From NCBI RefSeq assembly GCF_003854965.1, contig NZ_RQPI01000004.1, positions 124,001 through 188,000 of the forward strand: 64,000 nucleotides of DNA, read 5' to 3'. Shown here in pieces: positions 25,787 through 34,126 of the stretch. The position numbers were made by a program, and so were the translations under genes. Positions within the stretch are counted from its first letter, which is position 1; every line of letters begins with the position of its first letter. Source of the DNA: Paenibacillus rhizophilus (GTDB lineage Bacteria > Bacillota > Bacilli > Paenibacillales > Paenibacillaceae). The notes beneath the pieces were generated by a model. That model saw only the letters and a program-made list of their open reading frames with translations. It was not told the origin of the DNA and did not search any database.

Positions 25787-25897
25787 TCACTTACCCCACT
25801 CAGGACCCCCATCAGTTGCTGTTTGACCACCATCTACAGGAAGGGGGATGCCATTGAAATAGCTTCCTTTGTCGCTAGCGAGGAATAAAATAGCATC
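25787..25897 (-). pseudogene. C-terminal fragment of an SDR gene
   Basis: Starting immediately after the stop of the iron alcohol dehydrogenase, 36 codons read AILFLASDKGSYFNGIPLPV then DGGQTATDGGPEWGK and a TGA. This is the typical tail of a classical SDR (VDGG motif). No start, cofactor motif or active site remains. It is the scar of a deletion that removed the rest of the gene. Confidence 0.8.
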
Positions 25898-25898
25898 A

Positions 25899-27065
25899 TT
25901 ATAATGCTCTTTCCAGAATCTCTTGGCTTATGTCCAATGTAAGATCATGAGTTTCCGAAAGTGCTGTCATCCCATGAGTCTTTAACTGTTCGATGACAGC
26001 CGGTATTTTATCCGCACCAATGTTGTAGTCGGACAGCCGTGTCTTTGCTCCCAGGCTTTCAAAGAATTCCCTCGTTTTTTGTATGGCTGAATTAATCCGA
26101 TCATTTTCGCTTCCTTCAGTTATGCGCCAGACCCGTTCGGCATACTGCAAGAGCTTCGCGCGCTTTTGCTCGCGGCGAACCTCCAGTAACGGAGGCAGTA
26201 CAACAGCCAATGTTTGCCCATGGTCAATGCCGTATAAGGCGGTAAGTTCATGTCCGATCATATGGGCCGCCCAGTCCTGGGGGACTCCTACGCAGATTAA
26301 TCCGTTCAGCGCCAGTGTAGCACTCCAGACCAGATTTGCACGTGCATCGTAATTTTCCGGTTCGGCGATTGTAGTTTCACCTATTTCAATCAATGTTTGC
26401 AGAATGCCCTCTGCTATGCGATCCTGTATTCTTCCTTCCACGGGATACGTGAGATATTGCTCTGTTGTGTGCACGAATGCGTCAATCACTCCGTTGGCTA
26501 TTTGAATTTTGGGCAGCGTGTAAGTAAGAGTCGGGTCTAATATCGAAAATGTAGGAAATGCTAATTCACTGAAAACGGGGTATTTCCCTTGTCCATAGCT
26601 GATTACACCACCGCTGTTCATTTCTGAACCGGTAGCAGGTAAAGTCAGCACGGTACCGAAAGGAATCGCGTGTCCTATGATGTCCAAGCCAATGGGCGAA
26701 AAACCGTATTGCAGAAGATCGAGCGCATCCCCATCATAGGAGGCAGCAAGCGAAATGAATTTAGTTCCGTCAATTACAGAACCGCCGCCGATGGCAAGCA
26801 AAAAATCAATATGTTCACGGCGCACAATTTCTGCGGCTTTTACCAAGGTCTCATAATGAGGATTTGGCTCTATTCCACCAAATTCATGAACTTTTCTGTT
26901 ACCCAGTGCGCTTCTTACCTTGTCGACAGTACCGTATTTTTTGGCACTTCCACCTCCATAGGTGATTAGAACATTTGCATTGGCTGGAACAAGCTGATCA
27001 ATGCTGCTAAGTCTGTCCTTACCAAATAAAATGCGTGTTGGATTGTAAAAATCAAAATTAAACAT
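25899..27065 (-). CDS. Iron-containing alcohol dehydrogenase, YqhD-like
   Basis: A 388-residue group III dehydrogenase. The NAD(P) site has VLITYGGGSAKKYG (residues 32-45) and LAIGGGSVIDGTK (about 90-102). The metal ligands are an Asp near 194 and three histidines in VHTTEQYL, HMIGHELTALYGIDHGQTL. YqhD/BDH enzymes reduce short aldehydes with NADPH, protecting against reactive aldehydes. AAGGAG precedes the ATG. It is followed by an SDR scar and lies beside a flavin reductase and an AraC regulator, in line with an aldehyde-stress locus. Confidence 0.9.
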   Translation of the reverse strand: MFNFDFYNPTRILFGKDRLSSIDQLVPANANVLITYGGGSAKKYGTVDKVRSALGNRKVHEFGGIEPNPHYETLVKAAEIVRREHIDFLLAIGGGSVIDGTKFISLAASYDGDALDLLQYGFSPIGLDIIGHAIPFGTVLTLPATGSEMNSGGVISYGQGKYPVFSELAFPTFSILDPTLTYTLPKIQIANGVIDAFVHTTEQYLTYPVEGRIQDRIAEGILQTLIEIGETTIAEPENYDARANLVWSATLALNGLICVGVPQDWAAHMIGHELTALYGIDHGQTLAVVLPPLLEVRREQKRAKLLQYAERVWRITEGSENDRINSAIQKTREFFESLGAKTRLSDYNIGADKIPAVIEQLKTHGMTALSETHDLTLDISQEILERAL

Positions 27066-27095
27066 GGTAACATCTCCTTTTCAGATTTATTCCTG

Positions 27096-27653
27096 TCAAC
27101 GCTGGATATAGGATGACCATCTCACCATTTTATCCCTGAGATCCATGGTCTCGCCGTCAACCGTAAAGGTTCCGTTTCCGTTGTGATGGATTAGCCGGCA
27201 TTCCTCTCGATCTGGATTAATCCAGGCTTTTACCACTTCCAGAATGATCAGATTGTATTTGTCAATCAAACCATCGTCGGCGATACGGCATTCCAGGTTC
27301 ACCAGGCACTCAGCGACAAGCGGAGCTTTTACTTTTTCGGCAGTTACCGATGTCAGACCGAAGCTTTTAAACTTGTCTGTGTCTGTACCGGAACAGTTGC
27401 CGATTCCAACAACCTTAGAAGCAAGATCTACCGTTGGAACGGCAAGCACACATTCCCCTGTACTGAGCAGAGTTTTGAAGCTTTGATCCCATGGACCGAG
27501 CATGCAGCCGATAAGCGGCTTATCGCCATCTGCTATCACCATGTGATAGCTCATTGCCATCAGGTTGGGCTGCCCGTGATCGGAGGTTGCTACCAATATG
27601 ACCGGGCCTGGTTCAATGAATTGGTATGCTTTGGATAATGGGAGTTCTTTCAT
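27096..27653 (-). CDS. Flavin reductase family protein
   Basis: A 185-residue split-barrel flavin-binding protein of the FMN-binding flavin reductase-like family (PGPVILVATSDHGQPNLM, then MLGPWDQSFKTLLSTGECVL). It probably binds FMN and uses NAD(P)H. The ATG at 27653 is used; a TTG two codons upstream is the alternative and neither has a strong ribosome site. It is 30 bases upstream of the iron alcohol dehydrogenase and likely cotranscribed. Confidence 0.8.
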   Translation of the reverse strand: MKELPLSKAYQFIEPGPVILVATSDHGQPNLMAMSYHMVIADGDKPLIGCMLGPWDQSFKTLLSTGECVLAVPTVDLASKVVGIGNCSGTDTDKFKSFGLTSVTAEKVKAPLVAECLVNLECRIADDGLIDKYNLIILEVVKAWINPDREECRLIHHNGNGTFTVDGETMDLRDKMVRWSSYIQR

Positions 27654-27728
27654 TAACAATCAGCTCGCTTTCTCAAAATTTTACCCAGACGACTGAGAAC
27701 AGCATCCTTCTTCTATCCCAAGCACACA

Positions 27729-27833
27729 TCATTCTTCTCGATAAAGAATCATCCCGGCATGGTAGAGGATCCCGTCCCGAAAATCACCGTCGGCTGTGAA
27801 CCCGGTATCATCCACATACTCGATATGGTCGCC
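27729..27833 (-). pseudogene. Truncated Atu4866-domain gene
   Basis: On the minus strand, 34 codons (GDHIEYVDDTGFTADGDFR, then DGILYHAGMILYREE and stop) match residues 51-84 of the intact Atu4866-domain protein at 29128-29385 with only three changes. The front half is missing. The 5'-flanking sequence also resembles that upstream of the intact copy (ACACGAATC..CCGTAT). The rest of 27654-28037 shows no other gene. Confidence 0.8.
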
Positions 27834-28037
27834 TTACCCTCATGCCAACATACGGGTGATGATTCGTGTTGTTGGTTTGTACCATTTCACGTCCTCCTTG
27901 GCTCTATTGCTGTTGGGGTCTTCTTCATTATGAAATAAATGAAAGAATAGCCGGTAGCCGGAATCAGGCGGATTCTTGCCTAATTCTCCATTTCCCAATA
28001 AAATTAAATGACCATATGATTTATGGAGGTTGGAGAT

Positions 28038-28958
28038 ATGAGGTTGGACGAGAAGGAAGTAACGCTGCAACAGGAACTGGCGGCGCAAATCGAACGATAT
28101 ACTGGGATAGACGGAACTTTCTCAACGAATATTCCCTCGCTGCATTTCATTAGGGCATCCAATGAAACTGATCCGATCCATACCCTCTATGAACCTTCGT
28201 TATGCATCGTCGCTCAAGGAACAAAGCTCGTTATACTGGGCAAAGAGAGTTATGTGTACGATCCATCCTGTTATCTAGTCGCTTCGGTGCAATTGCCCGT
28301 TTCCGGACAGGTGATCCAAGCTACGCCGGAATGCCCTTACCTGTGCCTGCGACTGGATTTCGATTCGAGTCAAATCATCGACTTGATCCGGGAAGTTGAT
28401 ATATCGCAGAATGTTCCATCAAGTACGAAACGGGCTCTTTATGTCAGCCAAACAACCACATCTCTTCTCGAAGCAACTGTCAGACTCGTTAACCTATTAG
28501 ACACGCCACAAGACATTCCCGTGCTTGCGCCAATGATCATCCGAGAAATTCTTTACCGAATTCTTTTGGGGGAACAAGGTCATTCGATCAAACAATTTGC
28601 CATGACGGGTAGTCACGCGGATTGCATTGCTAAAGTCATTGAAATGATTGAACGGGATTTTGCCAAGCCACTGCGAGTGGAAACACTTGCCGCCGCTGTG
28701 AACATGAGCACCTCCTCGTTGCATTATCATTTCAAAGAGGTAACGGCAATGAGTCCATTACAATTTCAGAAAAAAATCCGTCTGCAAGAGGCTCGACGGA
28801 TACTGTTCTCCGGGGTGACGGAAGCCGCAAATGCGGCATTTCTAGTCGGATATGAAAGTCCCTCTCAGTTTAGCCGGGAATACGCCAGAATGTTCGGTCT
28901 TCCCCCAATTAGTGATATAAAACAATTTCGCAGTACACTGCGCGCCGCTTCGAATTGA
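28038..28958 (+). CDS. AraC-family transcriptional regulator
   Basis: A 306-residue regulator. Residues 20-180 are the AraC N-terminal domain (LYEPSLCIVAQGTKLVILG and YVYDPSCYLVASVQLPV are characteristic). Residues 200-300 hold two helix-turn-helices (LRVETLAAAVNMSTSSLHYHF; AANAAFLVGYESPSQFSREY). The ATG at 28038 has GGAGG eight bases upstream. It lies divergent from the flavin reductase/aldehyde reductase pair and is likely to activate it in response to an aldehyde or related signal. Confidence 0.87.
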   Translation: MRLDEKEVTLQQELAAQIERYTGIDGTFSTNIPSLHFIRASNETDPIHTLYEPSLCIVAQGTKLVILGKESYVYDPSCYLVASVQLPVSGQVIQATPECPYLCLRLDFDSSQIIDLIREVDISQNVPSSTKRALYVSQTTTSLLEATVRLVNLLDTPQDIPVLAPMIIREILYRILLGEQGHSIKQFAMTGSHADCIAKVIEMIERDFAKPLRVETLAAAVNMSTSSLHYHFKEVTAMSPLQFQKKIRLQEARRILFSGVTEAANAAFLVGYESPSQFSREYARMFGLPPISDIKQFRSTLRAASN

Positions 28959-28965
28959 GGCAGAA

Positions 28966-28998
28966 CAACCCCTTCCGGTCAATTGTCGGAAGGGGTTG
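28966..28998 (+). terminator. Hairpin after the AraC gene
   Basis: CAACCCCTTCCG (28966-28977) and CGGAAGGGGTTG (28987-28998) form a perfect 12-bp stem. No T run follows. Confidence 0.6.
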
Positions 28999-29127
28999 TC
29001 ACAATACTGTTCGAGCGCTACGGTCAAACCTCTATTTTTAAGTGTAATTGTTGCGGAGGACCCGGAGTCCATGTTGCGAATGACCACAGGATCAACAACA
29101 TGTCTCTTCCATTCCTTTCCTATTCGT

Positions 29128-29385
29128 TTAATCTTCCCGATATAAAATCATGCCTGCGTGGTAGAGGACGCCATTCCGAAAATCCCCGTCAGCTGTAAAT
29201 CCGGTATCATCTACATAGTCAATATGATCACCATTAAGCATGTAGCGGCCTTGATAGGCGCTTTTCCGATTGCCGCGCGCCTCGTCGTAACGTCCGTTTG
29301 GCAAAAGCTCATGTCGGATGTATCCATCCTGGGTTACCCACATGCCTACATAAGATGTTTGTCCTGCCTTGTTTCTTTTCTCCAT
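29128..29385 (-). CDS. Atu4866-domain protein
   Basis: An 85-residue small protein that covers the Atu4866 family almost exactly (MWVTQDGYIRHELLPNGRYD, then AYQGRYMLNGDHIDYVDDTG and GMILYRE). The fold is a small beta barrel and the function is unknown; such genes sit near redox enzymes and AraC regulators. GGAGAAAACC precedes the ATG. A truncated duplicate lies at 27729-27833, on the other side of the AraC gene. Confidence 0.8.
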   Translation of the reverse strand: MEKRNKAGQTSYVGMWVTQDGYIRHELLPNGRYDEARGNRKSAYQGRYMLNGDHIDYVDDTGFTADGDFRNGVLYHAGMILYRED

Positions 29386-29585
29386 TTTGGTTTTCTCCTT
29401 TTACGATTGATTGTGAAGGCCTCGTCTTGAACCAAGTATGGAGCATATCGGGGCTGATACGGTAGACGATTCGTGTGGAGTTATTGCGTAATCCTCCAAA
29501 TTGGTGCATTAAATACGAATACAGCTCGACTGTTCAAAGTTAAAGAGGAACAGCGTTTTTTGCTCGTTTTCAATCAGAGAACGTA

Positions 29586-29909
29586 ATGAGAATGTTAAGA
29601 TCGCCTGTGACTCGTGACACGGCTCAATTCGTTCTTGACCGGAATAGACTTCACGAAAACACTATTACTTTAGGTGGCCCATTTATTGATGACTTAGGGA
29701 TTTACAGTACTAGAGAAACGATAACCGTCATACGCTGAGGAGTATGCAAAACATTTAAAATCTTGAAAAGCAGAGTAGAGACTCCGGATATTTTCTTTCA
29801 CTTAACAGCAAAGAACGCGGTAAAATTTAGTCTGAACAACGGAAAAAGATATCGATTAACTTATAATCAAATAACAAACAGACTTGTAATTGGAAAGCAA
29901 GTGAGATAA
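29586..29909 (+). pseudogene. Decayed gene of unknown function
   Basis: From ATG 29586 the frame reads 50 codons to a TGA at 29736 (LHENTITLGGPFIDDLGIYS, then RETITVIR). The next stretch in the +1 frame, AEEYAKHLKS, continues the sense. The original frame resumes as RVETPDIFFHLTAKNAVKF, SLNNGKRYRLTYNQITNRLV and ends at 29907-29909. Two compensating frameshifts therefore break one protein of about 108 residues. I do not recognise the family. Confidence 0.55.
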
Positions 29910-29920
29910 TCCTTATAACA

Positions 29921-29957
29921 AATGACCGAATAAGCATCTACTTGTCCGGTCATTTTT
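29921..29957. terminator. Terminator, first of two near-identical copies
   Basis: AATGACCG (29921-29928) pairs with CGGTCATT (29947-29954), followed by TTTAT. The whole 37-base unit recurs at 31276-31312 with a single difference. Confidence 0.75.
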
Positions 29958-29974
29958 ATTATTATTGGATTATA

Positions 29975-30115
29975 ATCATCCGTAAGCCTGGCTCCTTGAC
30001 GACGAATGCGGGTTAAAAAAGTTACCCCAAGCTCGGACTTAAGCGCGCGGACGGCAAGGCTTACTGCTTGCAGAGTATATTTAACTCTTGTCCTGCATTC
30101 GTGAAACTCCCCGTA
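29975..30115 (-). pseudogene. Remnant of a LysR-type DNA-binding domain
   Basis: On the minus strand, 47 open codons read YGEFHECRTRVKYTLQAVSL, AVRALKSELGVTFLTRIRRQ, GARLTDD. This is the recognition half of a LysR helix-turn-helix (QAVSxxVRxLExELGVxLxxR...LT). Neither the start nor the effector domain remains. No further gene is visible up to 30287. Confidence 0.6.
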
Positions 30116-30287
30116 TCGGAGATCTTAACGATTAGTTGCAATCATGTTTTTATCATAACAATTTTGGTATGATACCTATTATATATATTCATTTTACTTA
30201 TGTATAAGCCTGTTGTATCATCTGATTATGGCAAGCGACAAGTCGATCAAGCAAAGCCAATCAAATTTGAATAAAGGGGGAAATATT

Positions 30288-31202
30288 GTGAAATATAAGG
30301 CTTGGATTTTACTAATATTAGCCAATCTATTTTGGTCTGGTAATATGATTTTCGGAAAATTCAGTTCAACTGAATTTCCTGCAGTATGGACAGCTTTTCT
30401 AAGATGGGTTGTTGCATTGATTCTCCTTATTCCCATTGCCCAATTCATCGAGAAACCTTCATGGTTTCAAATATGGAAAAAAAACCGGGGGATTATCACT
30501 TTGTTAGCTGCTTTAGCAATTGTCGTCTACAGCTATCTCATGTATGCTTCACTAGAGTTCACATCTGCAGCGAATGGCGCTCTAATTAACACTCTCACTC
30601 CAGCCTTGATTATGCTCTTTTCGTTGATATTCCTGAGAGAAAAAGTAAGTACCTTTCAATTCATTGGATTAATCACTTCACTTATTGGTGTCCTGATTGT
30701 TTTGACTAAAGGAAACCTGCTTCAATTGTTTTTTACCCACTATAACAAGGGCGATGCGCTCATGTTTTTGGCCGTGTTATGCTGGACTGCCTATTCATTG
30801 GTTGTAAAAAAAGCAAAGGGCATCCCGCCCATTACATTGGTAGCGATGATAGCGATTGTTGGCACTATTCTGTTGATTCCTTTTTTATTCATGCAACCAC
30901 TTCAGTATAAGGAAGTAACTTCTTTCGGTATTATGGGGATTATTTATTTGGGTGTGTTCCCGGCAGTCGGCTCGTTTATCTTTTGGAATCAAGGCATTAA
31001 GATGTTAGGAGCGGGTAAAGCTGGCATAACCATGAATTTGTTGCCTGTCTTTACAGCTATAATTGCGGTTATCTTGGGTCAGGGGCTGGTGATTTCACAA
31101 ATTGTCGGGGGACTCCTTACGATTGCCGGAATGATATTAACTTCAATAAAACGGAAACAAGTTTCTCCCGAAAAGAGTATGACACCTCAGTTGAATCCAT
31201 AA
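30288..31202 (+). CDS. EamA/DMT-family transporter
   Basis: A 304-residue membrane protein with ten predicted helices arranged as two five-helix EamA repeats (first LANLFWSGNMIFGKF; second CWTAYSLVVKKAKG). Such proteins export metabolites or amino acids. The start is GTG at 30288, with AAAGGGGG seven bases upstream; an upstream ATG frame at 30213 is unsupported. The gene is more AT-rich than the surroundings. It is framed by duplicated terminators. Confidence 0.85.
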   Translation: MKYKAWILLILANLFWSGNMIFGKFSSTEFPAVWTAFLRWVVALILLIPIAQFIEKPSWFQIWKKNRGIITLLAALAIVVYSYLMYASLEFTSAANGALINTLTPALIMLFSLIFLREKVSTFQFIGLITSLIGVLIVLTKGNLLQLFFTHYNKGDALMFLAVLCWTAYSLVVKKAKGIPPITLVAMIAIVGTILLIPFLFMQPLQYKEVTSFGIMGIIYLGVFPAVGSFIFWNQGIKMLGAGKAGITMNLLPVFTAIIAVILGQGLVISQIVGGLLTIAGMILTSIKRKQVSPEKSMTPQLNP

Positions 31203-31275
31203 AAACAATAAGGAAGGACTGTGGGGCCAATACTAATTCTGTCATGTCTATACTTAGCTGGCGAGCAATCAACAA

Positions 31276-31312
31276 AATGACCGAACAAGCATCTACTTGT
31301 CCGGTCATTTTT
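31276..31312. terminator. Terminator, second copy
   Basis: AATGACCG (31276-31283) pairs with CGGTCATT (31302-31309) and T residues follow. It differs from the copy at 29921 by one base and can serve both the EamA gene and the convergent VOC gene. Confidence 0.8.
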
Positions 31313-31321
31313 ATGTGAGCA

Positions 31322-31774
31322 TTAGGCGGGAGACCTGTCAAAATCAACGTCCTCTATAAACTCGATCACTTCACCGTTGGGACTATAAACCAAGGCGTTT
31401 TTTACCACAAGCGGCGGTTCGCCAAGAGACATCTGACTCGGCTCTACACAGGCCTTTGCTCCGTAAGCAATGGCTTTTTGATATATATCGTCTACATCAC
31501 TCACATAGAAGGCCAAATGCAATAACGCTCCGTAAGCCACCTCCTCGTCTGACGAGGCTTTTTTGCCCTGGGCTGGAATGACGGCTTCATTATCAAAAAT
31601 TTCAATGCAAGTCCTTCGATCAGGTGAAACAAGCATAGAAGCTTCTTTGATATTAAAAGAAGGCAGACTCCAATAATGACCTACCTTAAATCCTAATACC
31701 TCAGTATAAAATGCAATAGTCCCTTTATAATCTTTGGCCTGGATCGCCACATGAGAAAGACCTTTTACGCTCAT
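31322..31774 (-). CDS. VOC family (glyoxalase-like) protein
   Basis: A 150-residue protein with two vicinal-oxygen-chelate beta-alpha-beta-beta-beta modules. His8 (LSHVAIQAKD), a central YGALLHLAFYVSDVDD segment and Glu near 140 (EVIEFIED) are probable metal ligands. Members are lyases, dioxygenases or drug-binding proteins; the substrate is unknown. AAGGAG precedes the ATG. Confidence 0.82.
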   Translation of the reverse strand: MSVKGLSHVAIQAKDYKGTIAFYTEVLGFKVGHYWSLPSFNIKEASMLVSPDRRTCIEIFDNEAVIPAQGKKASSDEEVAYGALLHLAFYVSDVDDIYQKAIAYGAKACVEPSQMSLGEPPLVVKNALVYSPNGEVIEFIEDVDFDRSPA

Positions 31775-31940
31775 TTAATCTCGCTCCTTATCTGTAAGTT
31801 GTTAATAGTATAGAAATTTTAATGCGTTAAATATATAGGATAAATAAGAGCATATTGATAAAATAGTTATGAAATATAAGTTAATTCGATGGATATGGCT
31901 TAATTTATCTACATGATTGAATCTGGGAGGGCGTACGGAT

Positions 31941-32375
31941 ATGGACCAACCAATCGATGATATTGATAAAAAGATTTTGCAGCTGCTTCAGCACAATGCG
32001 CGACTGTCCATTTCTCAAATCAGTAAAGAGATCAGTATGTCCCAGCCATCGGTTAAAGAAAGGATTTTGAAGCTGGAAGACAAAAAGATCATTTCCGGGT
32101 ATTCCACAGCATTTAATTTAAGCAATCTGAATCGGGGCACGACTACTTTTATCCTGTTAAAAACTGAACGTTGCCAGGAGCTCGTTGATTTTTGCAGCAA
32201 GGCCAAGGAAGTAACCGATTTATATCGAATCAGCGGGGAATATAATTATCTGATTAAAGTACAAACCGCATCGATTGAAGAGCTTGCCGAATTCCAAGAC
32301 TCTCTTGCTAAACTCGGACCTTCCAAGTCTCATATCAGTATGAAAAATATATTGGAAAACAGAGTTCTACTCTAA
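31941..32375 (+). CDS. Lrp/AsnC-family regulator
   Basis: A 144-residue regulator with an N-terminal helix-turn-helix (residues 5-55, IDDIDKKILQLLQHNARLS, QPSVKERILKLE) and a C-terminal RAM domain (about 65-140, VTDLYRISGEYNYLIKVQT). Lrp-type proteins sense amino acids. The ATG at 31941 has GGAGG 11 bases upstream; a TTG at 31917 precedes that site and is rejected. The neighbour on the right is a radical SAM gene; whether it is a target is unknown. Confidence 0.84.
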   Translation: MDQPIDDIDKKILQLLQHNARLSISQISKEISMSQPSVKERILKLEDKKIISGYSTAFNLSNLNRGTTTFILLKTERCQELVDFCSKAKEVTDLYRISGEYNYLIKVQTASIEELAEFQDSLAKLGPSKSHISMKNILENRVLL

Positions 32376-32491
32376 ATCAGCTAGTATATCCGTGCGGATT
32401 GTCCTGCTGGGGCTTCTTTTATATGGATAGAAAGGGTCGTCTTTCCATGCTATACTGAACACATTCATTGGATTTATATGGAAGGTGAACC

Positions 32492-33769
32492 ATGAGGAAA
32501 AAGATTCTGCTGATTCAGCCGGAGAACGAGAAGATCAATCGGTTCAGAAGGAAGCAGTTTAACAACTTCGTCCAGATTACGATGCCGTATTTGGCGGGGT
32601 TCATCGATGAGAGCAAGTATCAGATCACGCTTGTGGATGAGTACCGGCAAAGAATCCCTTTCCGTCAGTCTTTTGATCTGGTAGCCATCACTGTGAATAC
32701 GCCGAACGCCTACCACTGCTACCAAATTGCGGAGAAGTTCCGGGCACAAGGAGCTAAGGTGGTCATGGGCGGGCCGCATGTCACGCTGCTTCCGGAGGAG
32801 GCTTCCCGGCATTGCGACAGTATTCTGATCGGGGAAGCAGAGGAGACCTGGCCGGAGTTTTTGGAAGATTTTCATTTAGGAAAGGAACGGGCTGTATACC
32901 GGTCGGAGGGCATTCCAGACCTGAAGAATCTCCCTCTGCCGAGATGGGATCTTTTAAAGAGAAACGGACTGATGAAAGGTGCCGTGTTTGCGACACGGGG
33001 CTGCCCTTACCGCTGTGCTTACTGCAATCTGAAGCAGATTTACCACGACCGCTTCCGCGTCCGTCCGATTCCGGAAGTTATCCGCGAAATCTCGCTGATG
33101 AAATCGAAGTTTTTCGTGTTTTGGGATGATAATTTCTTCGCGGATAAGGCCCATGCCAACGAATTGATGGAGAGTCTAAAGCCCTTGGGCAAAAAATGGG
33201 CGGCGCAGGTGACCCTCGCCGATTGCAATGACGAGGAACTGCTGAAGCGGGCAAGGGAAGCGGGCTGTCTGTATCTGTTTGTCGGGCTGGAGTCCTTTTC
33301 GCCGTCAGCGCTGCGGGGCGTCAACAAAGGGATCAACAGGGTCCATTCGTACCGTGATATCATCCGAAAGCTGCACAAGCACAAGATCATGATTCAGGCC
33401 GGCATTGTGTTCGGCTTTGACGAGGATACTCCGGCAACCTTCGGGCATACGCTGGAGGCCTGCGAGGAGCTGGGGATAGACGGGGTTACCGTCAGCCTGC
33501 TTACGCCGCTCCCCCGGACACCCGTGTATGCCGGAATGAAGGAACAGCGGCGGCTGCTGAATGAAGACTGGAGCATGTACAACGGCAAGACGGACGTCGT
33601 GTTTAAACCGCGAAATATGACTTCGGAGCAGCTGTTCGAGGGCTATCTGAATTTCCGCCGCAGGTTCTATTCGCTGCCTTCTTTTATCAGACGGATGAAG
33701 GTCTCCAGGACGCATCTCTTCTATAATTTTATTATAAATCTGGGATACCGATTGGCCCTCAAGCGTTAG
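32492..33769 (+). CDS. B12-binding-domain radical SAM protein
   Basis: A 425-residue enzyme. Residues 1-130 form a cobalamin-binding Rossmann fold (MGGPHVTLLPEE and SILIGEAEETW). Residues 160-370 are the radical SAM barrel with the [4Fe-4S] ligands Cys171, Cys175 and Cys178 (RGCPYRCAYC). The class B type methyltransferases and ring-forming enzymes of natural-product and hopanoid pathways share this plan. No biosynthetic partner is adjacent, so the substrate is unknown. Confidence 0.86.
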   Translation: MRKKILLIQPENEKINRFRRKQFNNFVQITMPYLAGFIDESKYQITLVDEYRQRIPFRQSFDLVAITVNTPNAYHCYQIAEKFRAQGAKVVMGGPHVTLLPEEASRHCDSILIGEAEETWPEFLEDFHLGKERAVYRSEGIPDLKNLPLPRWDLLKRNGLMKGAVFATRGCPYRCAYCNLKQIYHDRFRVRPIPEVIREISLMKSKFFVFWDDNFFADKAHANELMESLKPLGKKWAAQVTLADCNDEELLKRAREAGCLYLFVGLESFSPSALRGVNKGINRVHSYRDIIRKLHKHKIMIQAGIVFGFDEDTPATFGHTLEACEELGIDGVTVSLLTPLPRTPVYAGMKEQRRLLNEDWSMYNGKTDVVFKPRNMTSEQLFEGYLNFRRRFYSLPSFIRRMKVSRTHLFYNFIINLGYRLALKR

Positions 33770-33917
33770 GCGGGAAGTCCGCAGGCTGGGGGCTTTTTTG
33801 CGTTGATTTTAATGATCGTTACGCCTGTAAGGAGAAGTGCTTGGATTGTGGGCTAACTTGAGAGCTGAGCGGGAAAAAGCGGAGCTTATCAGAGCCAAAA
33901 CCGGGTATCCACGCGAA

Positions 33918-34085
33918 TAAAAGGGATTTTCCCCCTCTTAATAGGAGCAATTCCTTGGAATAGGCCCTTTTCTCAGAAATAAGATGGAGCTTTTCCCGTT
34001 TGTTTCTCTGAATACGTCCCCGAGGGGAGGAGAAACCGGAGATTTTCCAGTTCAATTTCTAAAAAAAGCGAACGAAATCGCCGGG
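33918..34085. repeat. Degenerate dispersed intergenic repeat, copy 2
   Basis: This gap (33770-34126) holds a weak hairpin near 33785 and the second copy of the repeat described at 74-275: GAAATAAGATGGAG, then CCGAGGGGAGGAG, then CGGAGATTTTCCAGTTCA. The order and spacing of blocks agree. No gene is seen. Confidence 0.5.
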
Positions 34086-34126
34086 GCTCTCCAATATAGA
34101 GTGTAAGACCGAAGGGGGAATGGCGG

